Of a stretch of DNA of 64,000 nucleotides, positions 35,041 to 44,988 are shown one piece after another. Origin of the DNA: Flavobacterium sp. N3904 (GTDB lineage Bacteria; Bacteroidota; Bacteroidia; Flavobacteriales; Flavobacteriaceae); NCBI RefSeq assembly GCF_025947305.1, contig NZ_CP110009.1, positions 3,513,501 through 3,577,500 of the forward strand, given 5' to 3'. The position numbers were made by a program, and so were the translations under genes. Position 1 is the stretch's first letter; every line of letters begins with the position of its first letter. A model generated the notes under the pieces. It did not search any database. It worked only from the letters and a program-made list of their open reading frames with translations, and had not been told where the DNA came from.

Positions 35041-36174
35041 TTACTTGTATTTATTTATCGCTTTTAGATACAAAGCTTCATAAATAGGCAGAATGTTTTT
35101 GATGTCAAAATTTTCTGCAACATGCAATGCATTCTTTTTGAATTCGGCAAGAACTGTATCATCCTTTAAAATTTTCAAAGCATTTTGTGCCATTTCAGTA
35201 ATCTCTCCTACATCACTCAAATAACCAGATACTCCATCCAAATTCACTTCAGGCAGACCACCAGAATTGCTTGATATCACAGGAACTCCACAGGCCATAG
35301 CTTCGAGTGCTGCCAATCCGAAACTTTCAGTTTCTGATGGCAAAAGGAATAAATCCGTAAGACATAATATTCGATCAATTTCGTTACTGTTCCCAAAGAA
35401 TATCACTTTGTCCTGAATGCCAAATTTTCTGCACATTCTTTCGGCTTTTTCTTTTTCGGGTCCATCACCTACCATCATTAATTTGGAAGGAATTTCTTTT
35501 TGAATTTTATAAAATATTTTAATAATATCTGGAATTCGTTTTACTTTTCTAAAATTACTGATATGTGTAATTATCCTTTCATTTGAATTGGCCATAACCG
35601 AACGACTGCAAGGCACAGTAAAATCATTCTTGTTTTTATCCAATTCAATAAAATTTGGAATTACTTGAATTTCATTTTTTATATTGAATAATTTCAGGGT
35701 ATCGTCTTTGAGGCTTTGGGAAACCGAAGTCACATAATCTGATTTATTGATGCTAAAGGTTACTGCGGGTTTGTAAAAAGGATGATTACCCACCAAAGTA
35801 ATGTCGGTTCCATGAAGCGTAGTTACCATCGGGATGTCAATCCCTTCATCTTTCAGCATTTGCTTGGCCATGTAACCGGCATACGCATGAGGAATAGCAT
35901 AATGTACATGCAATAATTCTATTTTGTACAATTTAACCATATCTACCAATTTGCTGGATAAGGCCAATTCATAGGGCTGAAAATGAAAAAGAGGATATTC
36001 TGGAACAATTACTTCGTGATAATGCACATTGGGATTTAACAATGCCAAGCGTACGGGTTGACTATACGTTATAAAATGAATTTCGTGACCTCTTCTGGCT
36101 AATTCTAGACCTAATTCTGTAGCAACTACACCACTTCCGCCAAATGTTGGATAACAAACTATTGCTATTTTCAT
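35041..36174 (-). CDS. bshA: BshA, N-acetyl-alpha-D-glucosaminyl L-malate synthase
   Basis: GT4 glycosyltransferase that joins UDP-GlcNAc and L-malate, the first step of bacillithiol synthesis. I start it at the ATG at 36174 (MKIAIVCYPTFGGSGVVATE), where the family begins, instead of an in-frame codon ten residues upstream, giving 377 aa. YPTFGGSGVVATELG, ELLHVHYAIPHAYAGYMA, TTLHGTDITLVG and NFIELDKN are characteristic of BshA. The donor-binding ESFGLAALEAMACGVPVISS is in the second Rossmann half. Bacillithiol is the low-molecular-weight thiol of many Bacteroidota. bshB and bshC are not in view. Confidence 0.93.
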   Translation of the reverse strand: MKIAIVCYPTFGGSGVVATELGLELARRGHEIHFITYSQPVRLALLNPNVHYHEVIVPEYPLFHFQPYELALSSKLVDMVKLYKIELLHVHYAIPHAYAGYMAKQMLKDEGIDIPMVTTLHGTDITLVGNHPFYKPAVTFSINKSDYVTSVSQSLKDDTLKLFNIKNEIQVIPNFIELDKNKNDFTVPCSRSVMANSNERIITHISNFRKVKRIPDIIKIFYKIQKEIPSKLMMVGDGPEKEKAERMCRKFGIQDKVIFFGNSNEIDRILCLTDLFLLPSETESFGLAALEAMACGVPVISSNSGGLPEVNLDGVSGYLSDVGEITEMAQNALKILKDDTVLAEFKKNALHVAENFDIKNILPIYEALYLKAINKYK

Positions 36175-36207
36175 GTATAGATAATATTTAAATTTTGGAA
36201 ACATGGT

Positions 36208-36257
36208 ATCGCCATATTGTATTGTTTTATTACAACAAACTTGTTGTTAATGGCGAT
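36208..36257. repeat. 50-bp inverted repeat upstream of bshA
   Basis: ATCGCCAT (36208-36215) and ATGGCGAT (36250-36257) pair over 8 bp. Inside, ACAACA/TGTTGT can form a second small hairpin. It lies in the gap between bshA and the P-type ATPase gene; it could be a leader structure or a weak terminator of the efflux operon. Confidence 0.45.
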
Positions 36258-36334
36258 TTCATGTATATTTTTTAAGTGGAACGAAATTAAGGAGATTCGA
36301 TGTGGATTATTATAAAAAAAAAGTTAAAATTTAA

Positions 36335-38329
36335 CTATTTAAAGTTCATTCTCTGAATCCGAACTGCATTCAAAATGGCCACTAACGCCACTCCTACATC
36401 CGCAAAAACAGCTTCCCACATCGTAGCCAAACCTCCTGCGCCAAGAATTAAAACAACGGCTTTTACAACAAATGCCATAGTTATATTTTGCCAGACAATC
36501 CTTTTGGTTTGTTTTCCGATATTGATGGCTGTGTAAATTTTTGAAGGCTGATCATTTTGAATAACAATATCAGCCGTTTCGATAGTTGCATCACTTCCTA
36601 ATCCGCCCATTGCAATTCCCGCATCAGCAAGCGCAATAACAGGAGCGTCATTTACACCATCACCGACAAAAGCTACCTTTAGATTTTGTGATTTTAATGT
36701 TTCTACCTGTTCTGCTTTATTTTCGGGTAACAAATCTCCATAAGCCGAATCGATATTCAGTTCTTTTGCAACAGCATCAACAACAGCTTGCTTATCACCA
36801 GAAAGCATTACCGTTTTGACATTTATTTTATGCAAACTTTGAATTGCCGTTTTGGCATCTTCTTTTATTTCATCAGCAATTAAAAAATAACCCGAATACA
36901 CTTTATTAATGGCTACAACTATAATGGTAAAAGGCGACTTATCCAGTTCCAAATCATAATTAATATTGAATCGTTTCATCAGTTTTACATTTCCAACTAT
37001 TATTTCGATATCATTTATTTTACCTTTCAATCCGTGTCCCGCTATTTCCTCTACGTCGGTAATTTTTAAAGTTGCATCCAACGCTTTTGCATATTGCACA
37101 ATTGCTGTGCCAACAGGATGCGTAGATTTCGATTCTAATGCTGCAGTATGCTGTACCAAATCATCTTCTGAAATACCTACAACTACTACTTTTTGAACTG
37201 TAAAAACGCCTTTGGTCAATGTTCCTGTTTTGTCTAGCACCACTACCTGAACAGCTGCCATTATATCCAGAAAATTAGACCCTTTGAATAGAATTCCGTT
37301 TTTACTTGCCGCTCCAATTCCACCAAAATATCCCAAAGGAATAGAAATAACCAAAGCACAAGGGCAGGAAATTACCAAGAAAACCAAAGCACGATACAAC
37401 CAATCACTGAACACATAATGCGCAACAAAAAACATTGGCACTAAACAAATTGCCAGCGCCAGATAGACCACAATTGGTGTATAAAGTTTGGCAAACTTTC
37501 GAATAAACAATTCGGTTGGTGCTTTTTTGGCTGTTGCTTCCTGCACCATCTCAAGAATTTTCGAGAGTTTACTATCGGTGTATGCAGTTGTAACTTCGAC
37601 TTCAACAACTGTGTTTAGATTTATCATTCCTGCCAAAACACTTTCATTTTTCTTCTTGCTATCTGGCTTGCTTTCACCTGTTAAAGCAGCAGTATTGAAA
37701 GTGGCGCTTTCAGAAAGTAGTTTTCCGTCTAACGCTAATTTTTCTCCCGGTTTCAATTGAATAATTTCTCCAATACTAATTTCTGAAGCTTTTTTTGAAA
37801 TGGTATTTTCTCCATCCATTACTGTTGCGGTATCAGGTCTTTGGTCTAATAACAATTTTATATTGGACTTAGCCCTTTTTACTGCAAGTCCTTGAAAATT
37901 CTCACCAATACCATAAAATAGCATTACGGCAACACCTTCCGGATATTGACCAATCGCAAACGCGCCTAAAGTGGCTATTACCATCAATGAAAATTCCGAA
38001 AAAAATTCTCCGTTTTTAATACTTTCAAAAGTTTCTTTTAAAACAGGTAAACCAACCGGAATGTAAGCAACAATATACCAGCCAATTCGAATCCAACCGG
38101 TAAACCACGTTTGAGGAAAATAATTATCCAAAGCAATTCCAATCAACAATAAACAAAAAGAAATTACAGATGGAAAGAACATTTGAAAATAGCTTTCATC
38201 TCCGTGTGAATGATCATGATCGTGATCGTGGCCATCTGAATCCGAATGTGAATGTTCATCGTGAGTCGAACAGCAACTATCCAATTTATCTATTTTTATA
38301 TTTTTGTCCTCTTTAAATTTATTATTCAT
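36335..38329 (-). CDS. P1B-type heavy-metal ATPase (Zn/Cd/Co class likely)
   Basis: ATP-driven exporter of soft or divalent metal ions in the inner membrane, 664 aa. The N terminus has no heavy-metal-associated (HMA) fold. It carries a SCCSTHDEHSH start and a His/Asp-rich run (about 23-43) that could bind Zn. Core motifs: TGES (217-220), the membrane metal site ISCPCALV (CPC 322-324), the phosphorylated Asp D366 in LDKTGTLTKG, the class-specific HP in STHPVGTAI, and GDGVNDAPVIALADAGIAMG. The transmembrane Lys/Asp positions of Zn/Cd ATPases near the last helices (AVFADVGVALVAILNAVR) fit the ZntA/CadA class. Last gene of the czc operon. Confidence 0.92.
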   Translation of the reverse strand: MNNKFKEDKNIKIDKLDSCCSTHDEHSHSDSDGHDHDHDHSHGDESYFQMFFPSVISFCLLLIGIALDNYFPQTWFTGWIRIGWYIVAYIPVGLPVLKETFESIKNGEFFSEFSLMVIATLGAFAIGQYPEGVAVMLFYGIGENFQGLAVKRAKSNIKLLLDQRPDTATVMDGENTISKKASEISIGEIIQLKPGEKLALDGKLLSESATFNTAALTGESKPDSKKKNESVLAGMINLNTVVEVEVTTAYTDSKLSKILEMVQEATAKKAPTELFIRKFAKLYTPIVVYLALAICLVPMFFVAHYVFSDWLYRALVFLVISCPCALVISIPLGYFGGIGAASKNGILFKGSNFLDIMAAVQVVVLDKTGTLTKGVFTVQKVVVVGISEDDLVQHTAALESKSTHPVGTAIVQYAKALDATLKITDVEEIAGHGLKGKINDIEIIVGNVKLMKRFNINYDLELDKSPFTIIVVAINKVYSGYFLIADEIKEDAKTAIQSLHKINVKTVMLSGDKQAVVDAVAKELNIDSAYGDLLPENKAEQVETLKSQNLKVAFVGDGVNDAPVIALADAGIAMGGLGSDATIETADIVIQNDQPSKIYTAINIGKQTKRIVWQNITMAFVVKAVVLILGAGGLATMWEAVFADVGVALVAILNAVRIQRMNFK

Positions 38330-38390
38330 TTTTTTATTTTATATAAAATTACAACATAACAGTCAATACTACAGCCACTAAAATCACTGA

Positions 38391-39545
38391 TTATTCTTCT
38401 CCACTTCCTTTAGTTAATTCTGACAATAAATAGTATGCTCCTTTTATCACCGCTTTTGCATTATCTGGAACGTTATCAATTACCTTAACTTCGGTAAAGC
38501 CCAAATCCGAAGTGCCAATAGTCACTTTTATTTGTTGAAACGTATTTTTACCTGTTGAAACAAAAATATAATGGTCGTTACCATTATTCACTATAGCTTC
38601 TGTGGGTAGTACCGTTGTGCTGTTATTATCAATTTTTACTCTTGCCTCTACATACATTCCTGGCAACAGCGTTTCGGTAGTTTCATTTATTTTGGCGTGC
38701 ACCAATACCGCCTGTTCGTTTGGTTCAAATGCTTTGTTGATGGCGTAGATTTTGGCTGGATGGGTGTGCGAAACATCATTCGCATCACTAAAAGTAATTG
38801 ATTGGCCAATTTTTATTTTGTGAATGTCTTTTTCAAAAACTTTTAAATCCAAATGCAAAAAACGATTGTCAATGATTTCAAACAATACTGCATTGGCATC
38901 GGCATATTTACCCATACTTAAATTAATATGCTGAATATATCCGCTTATTGGTGCCGAAATAGCAATACTTGAAGCAATATTTTTTGAGGTTAGCTTACCT
39001 GCATTTATTCCTAATTGCATCAATTTAGAACGCAAAGTTTCTTTTTTGGCCTGAGCAATCTGTAATTCTCTTTGAGCCTGCTGGTAGGTTTTACCGGCAT
39101 TTATATTATCATCCCTCAACTCCTTTTGGCGTTGGTATTCCTTCTCCAAATAATTGAGGTTGGCATTGTTTTCTAAATAATCCTGTTGTAATTGAATCAC
39201 TTCAGTATTAACAATGGTTGCCAACGTTTTTCCTGCTGCCACAAACTCTCCTTCTTGAACCAAAATATTTTTAACAACACCTCCGGCCAAGATGCTTACC
39301 TGTGCTTGATATTGTGGTGGCAGTGATAATTTTCCATTTATTTTTAAGGTTGTGGTTAGGTTTTTCTGTTCAAAATCACCTAACTGTAAGTCTATTGCTT
39401 TTATTTGAGCATCTGTAAAAGTCACAACGTTTTTTTCTACTACTGTTTCCTTTGAATCATTACTTATTGGTTCTTCCTCTTTATTGTTTTTGCAGGAGAT
39501 CAGAGCTAAGACTAAAAAGAATAAGATTGCTATATTATTTTTCAT
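38391..39545 (-). CDS. RND efflux periplasmic adaptor lipoprotein, CzcB/CusB-like
   Basis: Membrane-fusion protein linking the inner-membrane RND pump to the outer-membrane channel. A lipoprotein signal ends LALISC (Cys18), anchoring it to a membrane. Barrel-sandwich-hybrid halves (AGGVVKNILVQEGEFVAAGKTLATIVN and ISAPISGYIQHINLSMGKYADANAVLF) flank a helical hairpin (about 115-180, LEKEYQRQKELRDDNINAG). A beta-barrel and a membrane-proximal domain follow. 384 aa. It starts 9 bp after the CzcA fusion gene and 61 bp before the ATPase gene, so the three form one operon. Confidence 0.92.
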   Translation of the reverse strand: MKNNIAILFFLVLALISCKNNKEEEPISNDSKETVVEKNVVTFTDAQIKAIDLQLGDFEQKNLTTTLKINGKLSLPPQYQAQVSILAGGVVKNILVQEGEFVAAGKTLATIVNTEVIQLQQDYLENNANLNYLEKEYQRQKELRDDNINAGKTYQQAQRELQIAQAKKETLRSKLMQLGINAGKLTSKNIASSIAISAPISGYIQHINLSMGKYADANAVLFEIIDNRFLHLDLKVFEKDIHKIKIGQSITFSDANDVSHTHPAKIYAINKAFEPNEQAVLVHAKINETTETLLPGMYVEARVKIDNNSTTVLPTEAIVNNGNDHYIFVSTGKNTFQQIKVTIGTSDLGFTEVKVIDNVPDNAKAVIKGAYYLLSELTKGSGEE

Positions 39546-39554
39546 TGCTGCATT

Positions 39555-42500
39555 TTATTTGTTTAATAAATATTGAATGTTGATTATCGTCTGATTGTAA
39601 TTGTTCATTGCAGTCAGATAATCGTTTTTGATTTTGCTGGCATCTTTCAGATTTTGGGCATATTCTATATAACCAATATCTCCAGATTTATAGAGCCGCT
39701 GTGCAGAATTAACAATCATTTCTGCCATTGGAATTCCCTCGGTTTTATAATAATGGAGTTTTTCCAAATACTGCTTTTCAAATTGATATTGTTGCAAATA
39801 AATGGTTATCAATTCCTGTTGCGATTTCTCCAATTCCTTTTTAGCAATTTCGGTTTCCAATTTTGCCACTTGCGTTTTTGCTTCAATTCCATTTCTGAAT
39901 AATGGAATATTAATTCCTACACTTCCATAATAAAAGGGAGTTACCCTGTCTAAGCTCTGTGCATTGACCCCCAAATTAAAAGAAGGATTTGCTTTTGCCT
40001 TTTCAGCATTTATAGTTAATTCCTTGGCTATAATTTGCTGTTGCAAATACTGTAAAATAGGATGATTTTTGACTAAAGTACTATCACTTAAATTGATTTC
40101 GGGCAAAGCTTCGTACTTAACCGGCGCCTGATATTCAAGGTTATTTCGGGTCCACTTTTGCAATTCTGCCAAATAAAAAGATACTTGAGAGCTGACCTCG
40201 GCCAATTGCATTTTTAAATCTTTATGTTGCAATGCGGCATTTATTTTTTCGAGTTTATTGCTTTCACCAACCTGAAATTTTTTGTCGGCATATTTTTCAT
40301 AATCTGCAAAAATAGAGTCGATTTCGACTAATAAATTATATTGTTGAACATTGTAAATCCAATAGAAATAAGCACTTGAAACATTTTTAATCAATTCATT
40401 TTTAGTAACAGCTTCAAATGATTTGGCAACAGTTACATTTTGATTCAGAAGGTTTCGATCGGCTTTATTCGATAATTTAAAACTTTGTGCAACTCCTACG
40501 TTATAGTCAAACAATTTACTGTTCACTTGACCTAAATTGCTATTAATATTAAATGGGTCCAGAATCGAAGCCGTTTTTGTTAATGCCTGTTGTTGCTCTG
40601 TTTGTAAAGAAGCCTGTTGTATGGTTGAATAATTTTTGGTTGCCAGATCCAATGCATTTTGCAAAGTAAAAGTTTGCGCATTAGCATTAAAAGAATAACA
40701 ACTAAAAAGCAGAACAACGATTGATGCAATTTTTGGATTTACTTTTATTTTTTTTGATGACATCATTAAATAATATAAAACAGGTAAAACAAATAAAGTC
40801 AGTAACGTTGATGTTAATAAACCACCAATCACTACAGTTGCCAAAGGTTTTTGCACTTCGGCACCCGCACTTGTGCTTAATGCCATTGGTAGAAAGCCAA
40901 ATGACGCGACAGTTGCCGTTGCCAAAATCGGACGCAAACGTGCACTACTTCCTTTGTAGATGCGTTGCAATAAATTGTCCTCTCCTTCTTCTTTTAACTG
41001 ATTGTAATAACTGATTAATACAATTCCATTAAGAACAGCAACACCAAAAAGTGCTATAAAACCAACTCCCGCCGAAATACTAAAATTCATCCCACGGCTC
41101 CACAAAGCAAATACCCCACCTATTGAAGCCAAAGGAATTGCAGAGAAAATTATAGTAGCTTCTTTGAGAGAACGGAACGACAAAAAGAGCAAAAAGAAAA
41201 TAAGCAAAAGCGCTACAGGAACAGCCAATAGCAATCGCCCTTTGGCCTCTTGAAGATTTTGAAATTGTCCTCCATATTTTATAAAATATCCTTCTGGCAA
41301 TTTTAGCTTGGCATCTAGTTTTTTTTGTATTTCCAACACTACACTTTCTACATCTCGACCGCGTACATTGGCTTCAATAACGATTCTTCGTTGCGCTTCT
41401 TCACGGCTTATTTGTGATGGTGCTGTTTTAAAACTGATTTCAGCCACTTCATTCAACGGAATTTGATTCCCTTTTGGTGTTGGAATCAATAAAGATTTTA
41501 AAGCATCAATGTCGGTATTTTCATCTTTAGGGATGCGAACTACCAAGTCAAATTTACGTTCCCCTTCGTACACAACACCCGTTGTACCACCTGCATAAGC
41601 TGTGTTCAGAATTCGGTTGACTTCGGCAATATTCAAACCATATTGCGCGATTTTGTTTCGGTTGTATTTTACGACCAATTGTGGCATTCCTGTAACTTGC
41701 TCTACTTTGATATCGGTCAAACCCCTAATTCCGCTGATAATTGGAACCGTTTTATTAGCTTCTGAAAAAAGTTTATTCAAATCATCCCCAAATATTTTTA
41801 TGGCAATATCTGATTTTACGCCAGCAATCAGTTCATTAAAACGCATCTGGATGGGTTGTTCAAAAGATAAATTACAGCCCGGAATCTGACTTAATTTTTC
41901 ATTCATTTTCTCGGCCAAATCTTCTTTATTATCGGCTGTTGTCCATTCTTTTTTATCTTTTAAAACCATTATCAAATCGGCACTTTCAATAGGCATGGGA
42001 TCAGTTGGTATTTCGCTACTACCTATTTTGCTGACAGTTTCTTTTACTTCAGGAAATTCTTTTAAAAGCCTTTCTAATTGGGTTCCCACTTCAATAGTTT
42101 GAGGCAAACTGCTACCCTGCCTTATCGTATAATTTGCAGCAAAATCGCCTTCGTCTAATTCAGGAATAAACTCTCCTCCCAATGAATTAAAAATAAAAAT
42201 TGAGGCTATGAATAAAAAAATTGCAATACCAATAACTTCAAATTTTCGTCTTAGTGCAATAACTAAAACCAGTTGATACCAATTGTTTAATTTATTGATA
42301 AATCTGTCAGTAAAATTGGGTTCATTACTAATCTTTTTACTTAAAAAAAGACTACTTGCCCAAGGTACATATGTGAGTGAGAGCAGTAAAGCACCAACTA
42401 TAGCAAAACTTACCGTTTGAGCCATTGGCATAAACATTTTCCCCTCTACACCGCTTAAAACAAATAATGGAATGTAAACAATCAGGATTATAATTTGTCC

Positions 42501-43850
42501 AAAAATGGCAGAGCTCATTATTTTTGATGAACTTTTTATTACTTCGTGATCCATTTTATTTTGAGAAAGCATATTATTCTTATAATGTTTCGAAAAAATA
42601 TGCAAAGTAGCTTCGACAACAATTACGGCTCCATCAACTATTAAACCAAAATCTAAAGCACCCATACTCATTAAATTGGCACTCAATCCAAAGAGATTCA
42701 TTATAATTATTGCAAAAAGCATTGCCAAAGGAATAACCAAAGCAACAATTAAACCAGCTCGCAAACTGCCTAAAAACAAAACTAAAACCAATATCACAAT
42801 TAATGCACCTTCCAATAAATTGGTGGAAACCGTACTAATCGTTTTCTCGATGAGTTTTGTTCTATCAACAAAAACATCAATTTTTACGCCTTTCGGCAAA
42901 GATTTTTCAATTGATTGTATTCTTTCTTTTACACGCTCAATGACTTTAACTGCATTCTCCCCTTTTTGCATTAGAACAACTCCTCCAACAGTTTCTCCTT
43001 TTCCGTTTCTGGTCATTGCTCCGTAACGGGGTGCAAAACCAAATTTAACTTCGGCAATGTCTTTTATCAAAATAGGAACACCCGAATTGTTTTTTACAAC
43101 AATATTATTAATATCATCGATGTTTTGGATTATTCCTTCACCTCGAATAAAATAAATATTGGGACCTTTGTCAATATAGCTTCCACCTGTGTTTTCATTG
43201 TTATTTTGCAAAGCATCAAAAACATCGATAAGTGTAAGATTGTTGGCTGCCAATCGTTCTGGTTTTACCGAAACTTCATACTGTTTTAGTTTTCCGCCAA
43301 AACTGCTCACATCTACTACTCCAATAGTCCCTAGTAATTGACGTCTTACAATCCAATCTTGAATTGTTCTTAATTCTGTTAGATTATATTTTTCTTCATA
43401 ACCTTTTTCAGGAACCAATACATATTGAAAAATTTCTCCAAGTCCTGTAGTTGGAGGTAATAATTCTGGCTGCCCATATTGCTTCGGAATATTATCCGCT
43501 GCCATTTTTATTTTTTCATCAACCCGTTGGCGGGCTATATTAACGGGTACATTGTCTTTGAAAACAATTGTAATAACAGATAAACCTGAACGGCTTGTAC
43601 TGCGCAATTCAACCATATCCGACAATGACTTAAATTCAGTTTCTAATGGATAGGTAATAAATTGCTCTACTTCTTGAGTAGCGAGGTTTGGTGCATTTGT
43701 TATTACCTGCACTTGATTATTGGTCACATCCGGCAATGCATCAACACTTAATTGTGTGAATGAATAAACGCCAAACATCACAAATATTGCTAGCAAAACT
43801 CCTGTAATCAACTTGTTGTTTACTGAAAATGTAATAATTTTTTGTATCAT
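39555..43850 (-). CDS. Heavy-metal RND pump fused to its outer-membrane channel (CzcA-CzcC)
   Basis: 1431 aa. Residues 1 to about 1025 are a CzcA/CusA-type RND proton antiporter. The heavy-metal signature ALDFGLIVDGAVIVVEA carries the proton-relay D400, D406 and E413, and there are 12 helices and two large periplasmic loops. Residues about 1060-1431 are an outer-membrane efflux protein (TolC/CzcC-like) with long helical repeats. The joint at about 1030 has an internal Met followed by a signal-peptide-like stretch (KIASIVVLLFSCYSFNANA). The normally separate czcC is absent, consistent with fusion. Substrate is likely Zn, Co, Ni, Cd or Cu, Ag; which cannot be decided. Confidence 0.92.
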   Translation of the reverse strand: MIQKIITFSVNNKLITGVLLAIFVMFGVYSFTQLSVDALPDVTNNQVQVITNAPNLATQEVEQFITYPLETEFKSLSDMVELRSTSRSGLSVITIVFKDNVPVNIARQRVDEKIKMAADNIPKQYGQPELLPPTTGLGEIFQYVLVPEKGYEEKYNLTELRTIQDWIVRRQLLGTIGVVDVSSFGGKLKQYEVSVKPERLAANNLTLIDVFDALQNNNENTGGSYIDKGPNIYFIRGEGIIQNIDDINNIVVKNNSGVPILIKDIAEVKFGFAPRYGAMTRNGKGETVGGVVLMQKGENAVKVIERVKERIQSIEKSLPKGVKIDVFVDRTKLIEKTISTVSTNLLEGALIVILVLVLFLGSLRAGLIVALVIPLAMLFAIIIMNLFGLSANLMSMGALDFGLIVDGAVIVVEATLHIFSKHYKNNMLSQNKMDHEVIKSSSKIMSSAIFGQIIILIVYIPLFVLSGVEGKMFMPMAQTVSFAIVGALLLSLTYVPWASSLFLSKKISNEPNFTDRFINKLNNWYQLVLVIALRRKFEVIGIAIFLFIASIFIFNSLGGEFIPELDEGDFAANYTIRQGSSLPQTIEVGTQLERLLKEFPEVKETVSKIGSSEIPTDPMPIESADLIMVLKDKKEWTTADNKEDLAEKMNEKLSQIPGCNLSFEQPIQMRFNELIAGVKSDIAIKIFGDDLNKLFSEANKTVPIISGIRGLTDIKVEQVTGMPQLVVKYNRNKIAQYGLNIAEVNRILNTAYAGGTTGVVYEGERKFDLVVRIPKDENTDIDALKSLLIPTPKGNQIPLNEVAEISFKTAPSQISREEAQRRIVIEANVRGRDVESVVLEIQKKLDAKLKLPEGYFIKYGGQFQNLQEAKGRLLLAVPVALLLIFFLLFLSFRSLKEATIIFSAIPLASIGGVFALWSRGMNFSISAGVGFIALFGVAVLNGIVLISYYNQLKEEGEDNLLQRIYKGSSARLRPILATATVASFGFLPMALSTSAGAEVQKPLATVVIGGLLTSTLLTLFVLPVLYYLMMSSKKIKVNPKIASIVVLLFSCYSFNANAQTFTLQNALDLATKNYSTIQQASLQTEQQQALTKTASILDPFNINSNLGQVNSKLFDYNVGVAQSFKLSNKADRNLLNQNVTVAKSFEAVTKNELIKNVSSAYFYWIYNVQQYNLLVEIDSIFADYEKYADKKFQVGESNKLEKINAALQHKDLKMQLAEVSSQVSFYLAELQKWTRNNLEYQAPVKYEALPEINLSDSTLVKNHPILQYLQQQIIAKELTINAEKAKANPSFNLGVNAQSLDRVTPFYYGSVGINIPLFRNGIEAKTQVAKLETEIAKKELEKSQQELITIYLQQYQFEKQYLEKLHYYKTEGIPMAEMIVNSAQRLYKSGDIGYIEYAQNLKDASKIKNDYLTAMNNYNQTIINIQYLLNK

Positions 43851-43959
43851 TTTTTTAATATAATGAATGAGAAATCAGACCAAAAAAGGTCCACTTTTTT
43901 CTGTGGAAAAGCCACAACTCTCTAACCCAATCTTTAATACTAATTGGAATCAGGTTTCA

Positions 43960-44277
43960 TTATACTATTTGAGGCGGTTGCCAAATACTTCCGAAGAAAT
44001 TGGAAGCAAAAATTGATTTGTATTCAGGAATTTTATTTTCTATTGTCTTTTTGATAAAAATAAAATCAAGACTACAAATAGTATTATCGAAGGCAAAAAC
44101 ATGAGAACTGCAACAATTGCATATACAAAATGGAGAACAAGCGTCGTAATCCTGATAATGTTCTGAACTACTTTTTTCCACGAGAGTTTGTGAAAAATCA
44201 TTACCTTCCATATCTGCACATGGCAAACAGGAAAGTACTAGAAACATAATTGATAATATAGTGCTAGTCCATTTCAC
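43960..44277 (-). CDS. Small Cys-rich secreted protein, DUF6660-like
   Basis: 105 aa with a signal peptide (MKWTSTILSIMFLVLSC) followed by LPCADMEG. The mature part has a CSPFCICNCCSSHV cluster (five Cys within 14 residues) plus further acidic residues, which suggests metal binding or a disulfide-rich fold. It begins the heavy-metal operon, 109 bp upstream of the CzcA fusion gene. Small proteins of this kind sit next to czc genes in other flavobacteria; this is from memory, not checked. A metal-chaperone or sensing role is inference. Confidence 0.65.
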   Translation of the reverse strand: MKWTSTILSIMFLVLSCLPCADMEGNDFSQTLVEKSSSEHYQDYDACSPFCICNCCSSHVFAFDNTICSLDFIFIKKTIENKIPEYKSIFASNFFGSIWQPPQIV

Positions 44278-44354
44278 AAAAACAAAAATACGTTTTATAA
44301 TTAAAACTCAATACTTTTAAACTTAACACTTAAACGTTTAATTCCTTAAATAAA

Positions 44355-44969
44355 TTACTCCCAAAGCTTTTTCTGGTGAGGAGTTCTTTTTTTATTAATC
44401 CACTTATTCAATTTATAACACAAAAAAGCAGAACCACTACCTACGATGGCACCTGCTAAAACATCTGTCGGATAATGTACACCAAGATACATTCGGGAGT
44501 ATCCTACCGCGCCTGCCCACAAGAAAGACGGAGCAATTACATACCATTTTGGATACGCCATACTCAATGATGTCGCTGTTGCAAAAGCAGATGAAGTATG
44601 GGCTGAAGGAAAAGAATAACTGCTCTCTTCGGTAACATTATCGATTTCCGGGTAAGTTTCGTAAGGTCTGTCTCTTTTTGTAATGTTTTTTAAAGCGAAA
44701 GAAATAAATGCTGAAGCAGCCAATGTTTCTCCTATAAAAATTGCTTTTTTCTTTGTAGCGCTGTCTTTTTCTATTATTCCAACTGCATAAATAATAATAG
44801 GTGTCCCTATACTAACAGGCATGGCACTATTACTAATCCCAACCATTGTTGATTCGAGATTTGTATTTCTATTTAGATTTATTTTTTTTAAAAGATCAAT
44901 ATCTGAATTTTGGGCATTTAAAATTGAAAAACAAAAAAAGAAAACAAAAAGGAAAAATATTTTTGACAT
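44355..44969 (-). CDS. PAP2-family phosphatase, secreted/membrane
   Basis: 204 aa phosphatidic-acid-phosphatase-like enzyme. The signature KNITKRDRP (K-x6-RP), PSAHTSSAFA (PSGH motif with Ala for Gly) and SRMYLGVHYPTD (SR-x5-H-x3-D) are complete, so it is probably active on lipid phosphates or undecaprenyl pyrophosphate at the periplasmic face. An N-terminal signal peptide (to about 19) precedes the hydrophobic core. A second PAP2 gene is 0.6 kb upstream on the same strand, with one unrelated gene between. Confidence 0.88.
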   Translation of the reverse strand: MSKIFFLFVFFFCFSILNAQNSDIDLLKKINLNRNTNLESTMVGISNSAMPVSIGTPIIIYAVGIIEKDSATKKKAIFIGETLAASAFISFALKNITKRDRPYETYPEIDNVTEESSYSFPSAHTSSAFATATSLSMAYPKWYVIAPSFLWAGAVGYSRMYLGVHYPTDVLAGAIVGSGSAFLCYKLNKWINKKRTPHQKKLWE

Positions 44970-44988
44970 ATTGTCTTTGTGAATTGGT

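Noticed and set aside
43880..43915. Possible terminator TCCAC/GTGGA upstream of the CzcA fusion
   Set aside because: Only a 5-bp stem inside an operon leader; not convincing.
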